In this document: positions 16,671 through 25,446 of the stretch, piece by piece | Layout: the number at the start of each line of letters is the position of its first letter | Position numbering within the stretch: position 1 is the first letter of the stretch | Assembly: GCA_018712825.1 (NCBI GenBank) | Contig: DVGG01000039.1 | Span: forward strand, 1 to 61,980 | Direction: 5' to 3' | Source: Candidatus Faecousia excrementipullorum | GTDB taxonomy: Bacteria > Bacillota > Clostridia > Oscillospirales > Oscillospiraceae | DNA length: 61,980 nucleotides | Notes under the pieces: generated by a model | What the model was told of the DNA's origin: nothing | What the model saw: only the letters and a program-made list of their open reading frames with translations | The model's database searches: none | Position numbers and translations under genes: made by a program

Positions 16671-17309
16671 ATGAAAATCATCCCCACAAACGGTATCTAC
16701 AATTTTCAGGAAATCCCTGGCAGCACCCAATGGTATTGGTGCTGTGACTATGCCAGCGGGGATTTGTACGAGGCTCAGGAGCTGTTTGAGAGCCGCCACC
16801 CGGTGAGCAGCAACCGTTTGCTCCTGATTCGTTACCCGGAAGGGGAGGTGGTGGAGCCCATCCGGGGGGAGGCAGGGCAGTATTTTGGCAGTCCTGCCTG
16901 GGAAGACGGAAAGGTGTATATCCTCATGGTGGACTTTCCCCGGAAGACCATTTCTCTTTTCCAATATGACCATGACTTGGGCAAGACTTCCCTTACCGCC
17001 CAGATTCCCCTGGGGACGGTAAAGGACTGCTATAACCTGATGCTGACCCAATCCCCCCTTGCGATTATCCGCCAGGGGGCGGAAAATGACTTCCAGGTGG
17101 TCTGGCCGGAAAAAGGGGACTTTACCCTGGAAAATACAGAGTCCTTTACCTGCCGGGAGGGAGAATGGCTGTATTTCAGCCGCTGGTATGAAGATCCCGA
17201 CTATCGGGAGGAAGTGGTGGTCCGGCACTTTCCCCACGGAGAAATCCGGGAGCTTATCCCCGGGGTTCTGATGGAAATGCCCGACGGACAGAAGTGGATT
17301 TTAGGGTGA
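16671..17309 (+). CDS. Conserved-looking cytoplasmic protein of unknown function
   Basis: 212 residues from the ATG at 16671, which follows AAAGGAG (16659-16665). No signal peptide, membrane segment or known catalytic motif. It is rich in Trp, Tyr and short alternating beta-type segments (QWYWCCDYASGDLYEA, DGKVYILMVDFPRKTISLFQYD), suggesting an all-beta, propeller-like fold. It is followed after 13 bases by a TPR membrane protein and the two are probably one operon. I do not recognise the family. Confidence 0.7.
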   Translation: MKIIPTNGIYNFQEIPGSTQWYWCCDYASGDLYEAQELFESRHPVSSNRLLLIRYPEGEVVEPIRGEAGQYFGSPAWEDGKVYILMVDFPRKTISLFQYDHDLGKTSLTAQIPLGTVKDCYNLMLTQSPLAIIRQGAENDFQVVWPEKGDFTLENTESFTCREGEWLYFSRWYEDPDYREEVVVRHFPHGEIRELIPGVLMEMPDGQKWILG

Positions 17310-17322
17310 AAGGAGTGCACCT

Positions 17323-18000
17323 ATGAAGCGCATTGGAAAAGTGATTCTTTTTGGCGTATGCCTGGGCCTTGTGCTGGTTCTGATTCAGAACAGCTTTCAG
17401 ATTCCGGAAGATCTGTTTATGCAGGGCTACTGGATTGCAGCCATCGTGGTGGTTTTGGGAGCGTTGGCTATCAATATCTTCTATAACCTCTACTATACGG
17501 CAAAGATGAAGAAGCTTCTGCCCCTGCTCTTCGGGGGAGAGCCCCGGCGGTACATAGAGGGGATGGAAGCCCTCATCAAAACCGCCAAGGACAAAACCCT
17601 TCGCAGCACCCTGAAGCTGAATCTGGCGGCAGGGTATATGGAGGAAAAGGACTATGGCACTGCCATCTCCCTTCTGGAGGCGGTGGAGCCCCGGCAGCTC
17701 CGGGTGGACAGCGCCCGGGTGGTGCGGGCCATCAACCTGTGCGAAAGCTATTTCCTGGCAGGACAAAGGGAGAAAGCCCAGACCCTTTATGACAGCAGCC
17801 GGCCCCTTTTTGCCAAGTTCCGCACAGGAAAGCTCTATGGAGGCAGCATTGCCATTGTGGATGTACTCTCGGAAATCTCCCGGGGGGAATTTGACCGGGC
17901 AAAAGCCTTGCTGGACAAGGCGAAAAGCACCTACAAGGAAGCCTACCTGCAAAAAGCCTATGAGGAAATCGGAGCCATTCTGGAAAAGCCTCAGGAATAA
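17323..18000 (+). CDS. Membrane-anchored TPR-like protein of unknown function
   Basis: 225 residues, ATG after AAAGGAGTG. Two N-terminal hydrophobic helices (residues about 6-22 and 35-57) are followed by a soluble helical part with tetratricopeptide-like repeats (LKLNLAAGYMEEKDYGTAISLLEAV, NLCESYFLAGQREKAQTLYDS, ISRGEFDRAKALLDKAKS). TPR domains mediate protein contacts, so it may be a scaffold at the membrane; its partner is unknown. Ends at a strong hairpin shared with mreB. Confidence 0.7.
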   Translation: MKRIGKVILFGVCLGLVLVLIQNSFQIPEDLFMQGYWIAAIVVVLGALAINIFYNLYYTAKMKKLLPLLFGGEPRRYIEGMEALIKTAKDKTLRSTLKLNLAAGYMEEKDYGTAISLLEAVEPRQLRVDSARVVRAINLCESYFLAGQREKAQTLYDSSRPLFAKFRTGKLYGGSIAIVDVLSEISRGEFDRAKALLDKAKSTYKEAYLQKAYEEIGAILEKPQE

Positions 18001-18003
18001 AAC

Positions 18004-18036
18004 ACGCCGCAAACCGGAAAAAACGGTTTGCGGCGT
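18004..18036. terminator. Bidirectional terminator between TPR gene and mreB
   Basis: A perfect 13-bp stem (18004-18016 with 18024-18036) with a 7-base loop, T5 after a short gap on the plus strand and TTTTATT on the minus strand. Confidence 0.85.
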
Positions 18037-18042
18037 AACTTT

Positions 18043-19080
18043 TTATCTGCGGAGAATCCGCTTTCTGGCGATGTTGATGGGGCCTTCGTTCATGTGGTTG
18101 ATCCAGCCCAGGCTCTTGCCGCAGCCGTAGGCCACGCAGGACTCCGGGTCGTCAGCCAGCGTGCAGCGGATGCCGGTGCGCTCGGTCAGCAGCATATCCA
18201 TGCCCCAGATGAGGCTGCCGCCGCCGGTGAGGGTGATGCCGTTTTCTGCAATGTCTGCCACCAGCTCCGGGGTGGTGTCCTCCAGCACCGACAGCACCTC
18301 GTCGGTAATCATCCGGGCGGGACGCTGCAAAACATTGAAAACCTCCGAGGAGGTGAGGGTCAGCTCCCGGGGGGTGCCGTTTTTGGCATCCCGGCCCCGG
18401 ATGGCAATGGTGGGGTCCTCCTGCCGGGGGTAGACGCTGCCTATCTGGATTTTCACTTCCTCGGCGGTGGTTTCCCCGATAATCACGCCGTAGTTCCGGC
18501 GGACGTACCGGGCAATGGTCTCGTCAAAGGCAATGCCGCCGATGGGGATGGAGGAGGAGACCGCCACGCCGTTCATGGACAGCACCGCAACGTTGCAGGT
18601 GCCGCCCCCCACATCCACCACCATGTGACCGTTGGGGCCCTTGATGTCCAGATTGGCACCCAGGGCGGCAGCCAGGGGGGCTTCAATCAGGTATACCCGG
18701 CGGGCACCGGCTTCGATGGCGGCGTTGATGACCGTCCGCTCCTCCACCTCGGTGATGCTGCTGGGAACGCTCACAATCACCCGGGGCTTGGGGGTAAAGA
18801 GGGAGGACTTGGAGACGGAGCGGAAGAGAATCTGGAGCATTTTCACCGTCATCTCATGGTCGGAGATCACCCCGTCCTTCAGAGGGGACATGGCTACCAC
18901 ATTGCCGGGGGTTCTGCCCAGCATATTCCGGGCGGCAGCGCCCACCTGGAGAATCTTGCCGGTGTTCTTGTCCACCGCCACCACAGAGGGCTCCCGGGCA
19001 ATGACGCCCTTGCCGTCCACGTAAATGCGTACATTGGAAGTACCCAGGTCCACGCCCAGGTCATGGGAAATCAGTTGCAT
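18043..19080 (-). CDS. mreB: MreB/Mbl family actin-like cell-shape protein
   Basis: 345 residues from the ATG at 19080, 7 bases after AGGTG; a GTG nine bases upstream is less well placed. The actin-fold motifs are complete: phosphate-1 (VDLGTSNVRIYVDGKG), connect-1 region, phosphate-2 (VVDVGGGTCNVAVLSMNG) and adenosine loop (TGGGSLIWGMDMLL). MreB filaments guide the rod-type cell-wall synthesis machinery under the membrane. mreC and mreD are not adjacent; the gene instead follows a comF-type gene with a 5-base gap. A RodA/FtsW protein is coded at 49092-50264. Whether it is MreB proper or the Mbl paralogue cannot be told here. Confidence 0.9.
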   Translation of the reverse strand: MQLISHDLGVDLGTSNVRIYVDGKGVIAREPSVVAVDKNTGKILQVGAAARNMLGRTPGNVVAMSPLKDGVISDHEMTVKMLQILFRSVSKSSLFTPKPRVIVSVPSSITEVEERTVINAAIEAGARRVYLIEAPLAAALGANLDIKGPNGHMVVDVGGGTCNVAVLSMNGVAVSSSIPIGGIAFDETIARYVRRNYGVIIGETTAEEVKIQIGSVYPRQEDPTIAIRGRDAKNGTPRELTLTSSEVFNVLQRPARMITDEVLSVLEDTTPELVADIAENGITLTGGGSLIWGMDMLLTERTGIRCTLADDPESCVAYGCGKSLGWINHMNEGPINIARKRILRR

Positions 19081-19085
19081 TGTAT

Positions 19086-19757
19086 TCACCTGCTGTTTTT
19101 GAAATTTTCATGGTTTGCCGCTGCCACCACGGCGCAGTATACCTGCTTTGCCCCTGCGGTGAGGAGGGTGCGGGCTGCCTCGGAGGCAGTGGCCCCGGTG
19201 GTGAGAATGTCATCCAGCAGCCAGATGGTCTTGCCCCGGATGGCCTCCGGGTTCACCGCCTGATACGCCCCCAGCACATTGGCCCGCCGGGCGGCGGCAC
19301 CGGAAATCCGGGACTGGGGCGGTGTGTGGCGGATTTTCTTCAGGGCGGGGGTGAGGGGAAGCTCCAGCTCCCGGGCCACCACCCGGCCAATCAGCTCCAC
19401 CTGGTCGAAGCCCCGGCGGCTTTTCCGCCGGGCGGAAATGGGAATCCAGGTGAGAATATCCGGCCTGTCCCACCCCTGGGTCAATAGCTTCATGGCCAGC
19501 AGCCTTCCATAGCACTGGGCATGGCTGCGGACGTTGCAAAACTTGTACCGCAAAAGACTGGTGCGTACATACCCACTATAATACCATACTGCCGTCCATC
19601 CTGCAAGAAAGGAAAAGGAAATTTTTGCTCTGGGAAATTCCGGCGCCTCCACCCGGCAGGTGTGGCACAGATCCGTCTCCTCTTTCCCCAGAAGCTTTCC
19701 GCACAGGACGCATTTGGGAGGAAAGAGGAGGAGCTTCAGTTTCTCCCACTTAGCCAT
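19086..19757 (-). CDS. ComF-family phosphoribosyltransferase-like protein
   Basis: 223 residues. An N-terminal zinc-ribbon has two cysteine pairs (CVLCGKL, CHTC), and a type I phosphoribosyltransferase domain ends in the PRPP-binding loop LLDDILTTGATASEAA. The stretch IPISARRKSRRGFDQVELI is typical of ComF/GntX. ComF proteins help imported single-stranded DNA in natural competence. Its 3' end lies five bases before mreB, and its start overlaps the end of recD2 by 8 bases, so the genes are cotranscribed. Confidence 0.88.
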   Translation of the reverse strand: MAKWEKLKLLLFPPKCVLCGKLLGKEETDLCHTCRVEAPEFPRAKISFSFLAGWTAVWYYSGYVRTSLLRYKFCNVRSHAQCYGRLLAMKLLTQGWDRPDILTWIPISARRKSRRGFDQVELIGRVVARELELPLTPALKKIRHTPPQSRISGAAARRANVLGAYQAVNPEAIRGKTIWLLDDILTTGATASEAARTLLTAGAKQVYCAVVAAANHENFKNSR

Positions 19758-21960
19758 GGGCAGCCCCCTCCAGCCGCAGCTTCAGCCCGGTGTACCGCTT
19801 GCCCACGTTGGCGTTTTGCACCATGGCGGCGATGGTCTGGCCCTGACCCACAATAATCAGAAGTTCTCTTGCCCGGGTGATGGCGGTGTAGAGCACCCGG
19901 CGGTTGAGAAGATAGGCAGAGCCATTCCAGGCGGAGAGTACCACCGCCCGGTATTCACTGCCCTGGCTTTTGTGCACGGTGATGGCGTAAGCCAGCTCCA
20001 GCTCGTTCAGCAGGGTAAAATCGTATTCCGCCTCCCGGTCGTCAAAGACTACCGTTATGACCTCCTGCTGCAAATCGATGGAGCGGATGATGCCCACGTC
20101 TCCGTTGAAAATTCCGGTACCCACGGCGGAGCCGTCGGTTTTGGTCCATAGCAAATCATAGTTGTTCCGCACCTGCATCACCCGGTCTCCCTCCCGGAAC
20201 ACCGTCTGGCCATAGGCCTTTTCCTTTTTCCCTGGGGCAGGGGGGTTCAGCTGTTGCTGCAGCTGAACATTGAGGGCTGCGGTGCCCGCAGGCCCTTTTT
20301 TGGTGGGGGAGAGAACCTGAATCTGCTCTGCCGGAATGTGCATCCGCTGGGGAAGCCGGGTGGTGCAAAGCCCCACAATGGTGGCGGCCACCTGTTCCGG
20401 GGACTTGGCTGGCAGGAAGAAAAAGTCCCGGGTGGTGTCCCGCAGCTCCGGGAGATTCCCCTGATTTACCCGGTGGGCGTTCATCACAATCAGGCTTTCC
20501 TGAGCCTGACGGAAAATCTCTGTGAGACGGACGGCAGGCATGCAGCCGCTGCGAAGCATATCCCGGAAGGGAAAGCCCGGCCCCACGGGAGGCAGCTGAT
20601 CCGGGTCGCCCACCAGAATCAGGCGGCAATTATGGGGAATGGCCTCCAAAAGGGCGTGAAACAAGGAGATATCCACCATGGACATCTCGTCCACAATCAC
20701 CACCTGAGCCTTCAGGGGGTTGGAGCCGTCCCGGAGGAAGAACATATCCCCGGTGTGAGGGTCAATGGTGGCCTCCAGCAGCCGATGGATGGTGGAGGCC
20801 TCCTGCCCCGTGACCTCCGTCAGCCGCTTGCTGGCCCGTCCTGTGGGGGCAGCCAGAAGGCATTTAAGCCCCATCTGCTGATAAAGGGACAAAATGCCGT
20901 TGACCACCGTGGTTTTGCCGGTGCCGGGGCCGCCGGTGATAATCAGAAGCCCGGAGGTGGCGGCATCGGTAAGGGCCTGTAACTGCTGAGAAGAATAGGT
21001 AAGTCCCCCGTCTGCCTCCGCCTGACGGAGCTTTGCCTTCAAATGGGAAGGGGCAGGGAAGGCCTTTTGGGAAAGCTCTAAAAGCTTCCGGGTGCAGAAG
21101 CACTCCGCCTCGTAAAGCTCCGGCAGATACAAAACGGAAATCCCCGCCAGAGTGTCCGCCTCCAGCCGCTGGGCTTCCAGCAGCCGCTCCGCCGCCTCCT
21201 GGGCAACGGAAGGGTCAATGGTCAGCAGCTGGGCGGTGGCGGCAATCAGCTTGTCCCGGGGCAGAAAGCTGTGACCGGCGGAGAGATTGTACCGCAGCTC
21301 AAACAGCAGCCCCGCCTCCGCCCGCCGGGGGTCGTCCGCCGCCATCCCCAGGGAAACGGCGAAGTGGTCCACCGCCCCGAAGGGGGCATCCAGCCCCTCA
21401 TCCATGAGAAGATAGGGGTCATCATAAAGTAAGGATACGGCGTTTTCGCCGTAGAGCTTGTAGACCTTCACCGCCAGCTCGCTGGGCAGGTGGTGGAGAG
21501 CAAAAAATTCCAGCAGCTGCCGCATCCCCACCTGGAGCCGGAAGCTCTCCCCGATGGCCTTGGCCTTGGCGGGGGAGATTCCCGGCACCTCTGAAAGCCG
21601 TTCCGGCTCCTTTTCCATAATGTGCAATGTGTCTTCCTGAAAACGGTTTACAATCCGTCCTGCCAGCACCGGGCCAATGCCCTTGACTGCCCGGGAGGAC
21701 AGATACCGGAGAATGTCCGTGGCGCTCTGGGGCATGAGCCGCTCCAAAAACTCCGCCTCAAACTGGCGGCCGTAGCTGCTGTGCTCCGACCACCGGCCGG
21801 TTACCACCAGCTGCTCCCCCACAATGGGGAGGGGAATGGTGCCCACCACCGTCACCGTCTGACCGGTGCTGCACTGCAGCCGCAGAACGCTGTAGCCGTT
21901 TTCGTAATTCTGATAGATTACGGCGCCAATGGCGCCCTCCAAAATCTCAGGTTCTGTCAA
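19750..21960 (-). CDS. recD2: RecD2-type ATP-dependent DNA helicase
   Basis: 736 residues from the TTG at 21958-21960, 9 bases after AGGAGG; the TTG overlaps the TGA of the upstream gene (TTGA), a sign of coupled translation. The N-terminal region has helix-hairpin-helix repeats (SRAVKGIGPVLAGRIV, LSEVPGISPAKAKAI), then the SF1B helicase core with Walker A (ITGGPGTGKTTVVNGI), DEMSMVD, GDPDQLPPVGPG and the late ITVHKSQGSEYRAVV. This is RecD2/TraA of bacteria without RecBC, a 5'-3' helicase in DNA repair. Slightly shorter than some RecD2 (about 740-850) but all motifs are there. Confidence 0.93.
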   Translation of the reverse strand: MTEPEILEGAIGAVIYQNYENGYSVLRLQCSTGQTVTVVGTIPLPIVGEQLVVTGRWSEHSSYGRQFEAEFLERLMPQSATDILRYLSSRAVKGIGPVLAGRIVNRFQEDTLHIMEKEPERLSEVPGISPAKAKAIGESFRLQVGMRQLLEFFALHHLPSELAVKVYKLYGENAVSLLYDDPYLLMDEGLDAPFGAVDHFAVSLGMAADDPRRAEAGLLFELRYNLSAGHSFLPRDKLIAATAQLLTIDPSVAQEAAERLLEAQRLEADTLAGISVLYLPELYEAECFCTRKLLELSQKAFPAPSHLKAKLRQAEADGGLTYSSQQLQALTDAATSGLLIITGGPGTGKTTVVNGILSLYQQMGLKCLLAAPTGRASKRLTEVTGQEASTIHRLLEATIDPHTGDMFFLRDGSNPLKAQVVIVDEMSMVDISLFHALLEAIPHNCRLILVGDPDQLPPVGPGFPFRDMLRSGCMPAVRLTEIFRQAQESLIVMNAHRVNQGNLPELRDTTRDFFFLPAKSPEQVAATIVGLCTTRLPQRMHIPAEQIQVLSPTKKGPAGTAALNVQLQQQLNPPAPGKKEKAYGQTVFREGDRVMQVRNNYDLLWTKTDGSAVGTGIFNGDVGIIRSIDLQQEVITVVFDDREAEYDFTLLNELELAYAITVHKSQGSEYRAVVLSAWNGSAYLLNRRVLYTAITRARELLIIVGQGQTIAAMVQNANVGKRYTGLKLRLEGAAHG

Positions 21961-22271
21961 AGGGAATCTTCCTCCTGCCGGAGAATCTCCGCCAGCTCCT
22001 CCGGGGAGCAGAATCGGATACCGGGAAATTTTTTTACAAGCCATGCCTTTTCCTCCGGGGAGAGGGCGGTGTCTGCCATCACCAGGGGGCAGGTAAGCAA
22101 GCCCAGCCCCCGGAGCATCCGGTAGCGGAACAGTCCGGCAGCAGGGTCAGCGGCGGGAAAGTACACAAGCCGGAAGCCCCGGCTGCTTCCCAGCAGCCAG
22201 CCCATGAGGGCAAAGCCCACAAAAAAAGCCCCGAAAGCCGCCAGCGTGCCAATGAGGATTGTAAGCCCCAT
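21957..22271 (-). CDS. Small membrane-anchored protein of unknown function
   Basis: 104 residues from the ATG at 22271, 6 bases after GAGGTG. One N-terminal hydrophobic helix (residues about 3-27) is followed by a soluble domain (MADTALSPEEKAWLVKKFPGIRF, EELAEILRQEEDSL). No recognised family. It leads the operon with recD2, comF and mreB, and its last bases overlap the recD2 start. Confidence 0.65.
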   Translation of the reverse strand: MGLTILIGTLAAFGAFFVGFALMGWLLGSSRGFRLVYFPAADPAAGLFRYRMLRGLGLLTCPLVMADTALSPEEKAWLVKKFPGIRFCSPEELAEILRQEEDSL

Positions 22272-22426
22272 ACCATTCACCTCATGCCATGGTATGCCCG
22301 GAGAAAAAAGCTGTGCATGGACGTTTAAGGATAGTTTACTATATTTTTGGAAAAATGAAAAGACCTATTGTGTTCATTTTTCACAGGGAAGGGCGGGAAA
22401 GACCTGTGAAATATTTGTAAATTCTC

Positions 22427-22455
22427 TTGCAAGTCCCGGTAAGGTGAAGTATAAT
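22427..22455 (+). promoter_or_regulatory. ATP synthase operon promoter
   Basis: TTGCAA (22427-22432), 17 bases, TATAAT (22450-22455), about 43 bases before the first gene of the operon. The remaining 22272-22420 holds no other clear element. Confidence 0.8.
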
Positions 22456-22497
22456 TATGGACAAAGTATGGCCCGGAAGGAGAAGGTGTGAAAAGGC

Positions 22498-22755
22498 ATG
22501 AAAAACATCAGTCTTCTGCTGTGGCTGACCCAACTGGGACTGTCCGTTGCCGTTCCTCTGGGGGGCTTTGTCCTGCTGGGCCTGTGGCTGCACAATTCCT
22601 GCGGCTGGGGCAGTTGGACGGTCTGGGCAGGCATTATCCTGGGTGCGTACTGTGCCATAGAGGGCTTCCATTCCTCCCTGAAGAATTTGCAGCGGATGGC
22701 GGGGGATGACAAGCAGGAGCAGGAGCCGCCCGTATCTTTCAACGAACACGAATAG
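22498..22755 (+). CDS. AtpZ/AtpI-like small membrane protein
   Basis: 85 residues with two hydrophobic helices (about 5-31 and 39-58) and a charged tail. Size, topology and first place in an atp operon match the AtpZ family (Pfam AtpR/AtpZ-like), small partners of AtpI that are thought to help magnesium supply or c-ring assembly. Sequence motifs are weak, so the identification rests on context. Confidence 0.65.
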   Translation: MKNISLLLWLTQLGLSVAVPLGGFVLLGLWLHNSCGWGSWTVWAGIILGAYCAIEGFHSSLKNLQRMAGDDKQEQEPPVSFNEHE

Positions 22756-22766
22756 AAAGGAAATTC

Positions 22767-23171
22767 ATGGATTCTCGAAAGTTTGTATTCAAGGAGACCG
22801 CCATCGTGCTGCTGGGCGAGGCGGTGGGAACCGGCGCCATGTTCGGCGTGTTTGCCATGCTCCACGCCTTCAATCCCGGGGTTTTGTACGGAGGGCTCCT
22901 GGGAGCCGTTTTGTCGGTGGCAAACTTCTTTGTGATGGCCGTGTGCGGCAGTATGGCAGCGGACAAGGCGGTGGCCCAGGATGTAAAGGGCGGACAGCGG
23001 ATTTTGCAGATTTCCCAGCTGGCAAGATATTTGCTGCTCTTTCTCATTTTGTTTGCAGCGGGAAAAAGCGGCTGGTTTTCTCCCATAGCCCTGGTGGTAC
23101 CCCTGCTGTTTGTCCGTCCGGCGCTGTTTATGGGAGAGTTTTTCAGAAAGTCAGGTGACAAGCAAGTATGA
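22767..23171 (+). CDS. atpI: ATP synthase subunit I (AtpI-like)
   Basis: 134 residues with four hydrophobic helices, the usual layout of AtpI, a chaperone for c-ring assembly. It lies between the AtpZ-like gene and atpB. Its last four bases overlap the atpB start (ATGA), so translation is coupled. Sequence in this family is poorly conserved; the call rests on topology and position. Confidence 0.7.
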   Translation: MDSRKFVFKETAIVLLGEAVGTGAMFGVFAMLHAFNPGVLYGGLLGAVLSVANFFVMAVCGSMAADKAVAQDVKGGQRILQISQLARYLLLFLILFAAGKSGWFSPIALVVPLLFVRPALFMGEFFRKSGDKQV

Positions 23172-24061
23172 ATGTGGATGTAACAGGTGCATATATCTAT
23201 TTCATTATCCCCATTTTCGGGGGAATCCCCGTAACCCAGACAGCCCTTTCGGTGCTGTTGGTGACGGTGCTGCTGATGGTTGGCGGCGTCCTTCTGGGCA
23301 AGCGGGTGAAAAAGCGCCCCGGCACCATGCAGGTGCTGGTGGAAAAGGGTATCGGCATGCTGGAAGGCATTGTGAAGGATACCATGGGCGAGCACAATGT
23401 GGGGTGGACGCCTTACATCGCCACCATTTTCATGAGCAGTATCTGCGGCTCTTACATCGGCCTTACAGGCTTCCTTCGCTCCTCCACTGCGGATTTGAGC
23501 GTTCCTCTGACCTGGGCCCTGATGACCACCGCCATTATCTGGTACCAGAGCATCAAGCGCAACGGTGTCCTGGGCTGGCTGAAGGGCTTTACGGAGCCTG
23601 TGGTGGTGATGACCCCCATGAATCTGGTGTCGGAGGTGGCCCAGCCCATCTCCATGGCCTTCCGTCATTTCGGCAACGTAGCCGGCGGCGGTGTCATTAC
23701 CTCCATCGTCTACACCGCCTGCGGTATCCTGTCCTCCCTGGTAATCGGCCTGGTGAGCGGCTCCGTGGCGGCACCGGTTGTGGTGCTGGTTGTGGGCGCA
23801 GCCCTGGTGCTGTGGGGCATGAAGAAGGGCAAGCTGGGAAGAAAGATTCTCGGCATTGTCTGTGTGGTTGTGGGAGTCCTGGGACTTCTGCAGTACTTCG
23901 GTATTTTGTCCAATGTACCTATTTTTCAGTTCGGCATCCCCGCGGTGCTGTCTGTTTACTTTGACCTGTTCTCCGGGTTCGTTCAGGCGTTTGTGTTCAG
24001 TATGCTGAGCATGGCATACATCGGCGCCGCCTGTCCCCCTCCGGAGGAGGCAAAGGCATAA
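23168..24061 (+). CDS. atpB: ATP synthase F0 subunit a
   Basis: 297 residues. The essential stator arginine is Arg166 in QPISMAFRHFGN, and the C-terminal helix FVQAFVFSMLSMAYIG is standard. The N-terminal amphipathic part and the GWTPYIATIFMSS segment also fit. Unusually, about 105 residues separate the arginine helix from the last helix, where most homologues have roughly half of that. The surplus (about residues 198-245) looks like an added hydrophobic hairpin joined by the basic loop MKKGKLGRK. Subunit a carries the ion half-channels for the c-ring. Confidence 0.93.
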   Translation: MNVDVTGAYIYFIIPIFGGIPVTQTALSVLLVTVLLMVGGVLLGKRVKKRPGTMQVLVEKGIGMLEGIVKDTMGEHNVGWTPYIATIFMSSICGSYIGLTGFLRSSTADLSVPLTWALMTTAIIWYQSIKRNGVLGWLKGFTEPVVVMTPMNLVSEVAQPISMAFRHFGNVAGGGVITSIVYTACGILSSLVIGLVSGSVAAPVVVLVVGAALVLWGMKKGKLGRKILGIVCVVVGVLGLLQYFGILSNVPIFQFGIPAVLSVYFDLFSGFVQAFVFSMLSMAYIGAACPPPEEAKA

Positions 24062-24102
24062 AAGTAGGAAGTAAAAAGCGTACAACAATTTTAGGAGGCT
24101 AA

Positions 24103-24351
<249 letters not shown>

Positions 24352-24388
24352 AACAGCGGACGGATTCCACAGGAAAGGAGCGAAGCAA

Positions 24389-24892
24389 GTGGGATTTGAA
24401 GAATTTCTGGGGGTGAACCCCTGGACGGCAGTATTCACCCTTGCCAATACCGTTGCCCTGTTTCTGGTGCTGAAGCACTACCTCTTTGACAAGCTCATGG
24501 AGGTAGTCCACGAACGGCAGCAGGAGATTGACGATATGTACACCCAGGCAGACCTGGCCCGTCAGCAGGCCCAGGCTCTGGAGGCGGACTATACCAAGAA
24601 GCTCTCTGCCGCCCGTGAGACCAGCGAGGCTATGGTGAAGGAAGCCGTGGCCCGGGGCCAGAGCCGGGAGGAGGAGATTATCCGCCAAGCCAACGCACAG
24701 GCCTCTGCCCTGATGGACAAGGCTGCCGCTGACATTGCCCGGGAGAAGAAAAAGGCCGTCAATGAGGCCAAGGACCAGATTTCCGGTCTTGCCATGGACA
24801 TTGCCCAGAAGGTTGTGGGCAGAAGTCTGAACACAGGAGATCAGACCCGGCTGATTGACCAGTTTATCGAAGAATTGGGTGACGGGGTATGA
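24389..24892 (+). CDS. atpF: ATP synthase F0 subunit b
   Basis: 167 residues, GTG start after AAAGGAG (24374-24380). One N-terminal membrane helix (AVFTLANTVALFLVLKHYLF) is followed by a long charged coiled coil (residues about 45-140) and the C-terminal delta-binding part. It forms the peripheral stalk. Its last four bases overlap the atpH start. Confidence 0.95.
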   Translation: MGFEEFLGVNPWTAVFTLANTVALFLVLKHYLFDKLMEVVHERQQEIDDMYTQADLARQQAQALEADYTKKLSAARETSEAMVKEAVARGQSREEEIIRQANAQASALMDKAAADIAREKKKAVNEAKDQISGLAMDIAQKVVGRSLNTGDQTRLIDQFIEELGDGV

Positions 24893-25428
24893 GCCAGGTA
24901 GCAAGTGTGTATGCCCAGGGCCTGTATTCCCTGGCCCGGGAGGAGCAGCAGGAAAAGACTTTCCTGCAGCAGCTGGAGGTGCTCCGGGAGGCTTTCTCCC
25001 AGGAGCCGGACTTTCTGCGGCTTCTGTCCTCCCATAACCTGACCAAGCAGGAGCGGTGCCAGGTGCTGGAGGACAGCTTCCGGGACCGGGTACACCCCTA
25101 TATCCTGAATTTTATGAAGCTGCTGACGGAGAAAAGCTATATCCGCCAGTTTCCCCAGTGCTGCAAGGCATTTACGGAGCTTTACAATGAAGCCCACAAC
25201 ATTCTGCCTGTGCAGGCAGTGTCCGCCGTGGAGCTGAGCCAGGAGCAGAAAGACCGTCTTACCCGGAAGCTGGAAGCCATTACCGGCAAGAAAATCCAGC
25301 TGTCCTGCCGCCTTGACGGGACTTGCCTGGGCGGCCTGCGGCTGGACTACGACGGCAGGCGTGTTGACGGAACGGTGGCCAACACCCTGAGCCAGATTAG
25401 CAATATGCTGAAAAACACCGTACTTTAA
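24889..25428 (+). CDS. atpH: ATP synthase F1 subunit delta
   Basis: 179 residues, the OSCP/delta family. N-terminal helical bundle (VASVYAQGLYSLAREE, YILNFMKLLTEKSYI) and a C-terminal domain with the family motif DGTCLGGLRLDYDGRRVDGTVANTLSQI. It links the b stalk to the top of F1. Starts in the ATGA overlap with atpF and ends 18 bases before atpA. Confidence 0.95.
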   Translation: MSQVASVYAQGLYSLAREEQQEKTFLQQLEVLREAFSQEPDFLRLLSSHNLTKQERCQVLEDSFRDRVHPYILNFMKLLTEKSYIRQFPQCCKAFTELYNEAHNILPVQAVSAVELSQEQKDRLTRKLEAITGKKIQLSCRLDGTCLGGLRLDYDGRRVDGTVANTLSQISNMLKNTVL

Positions 25429-25446
25429 TTAGAGGGTAGGAACACT

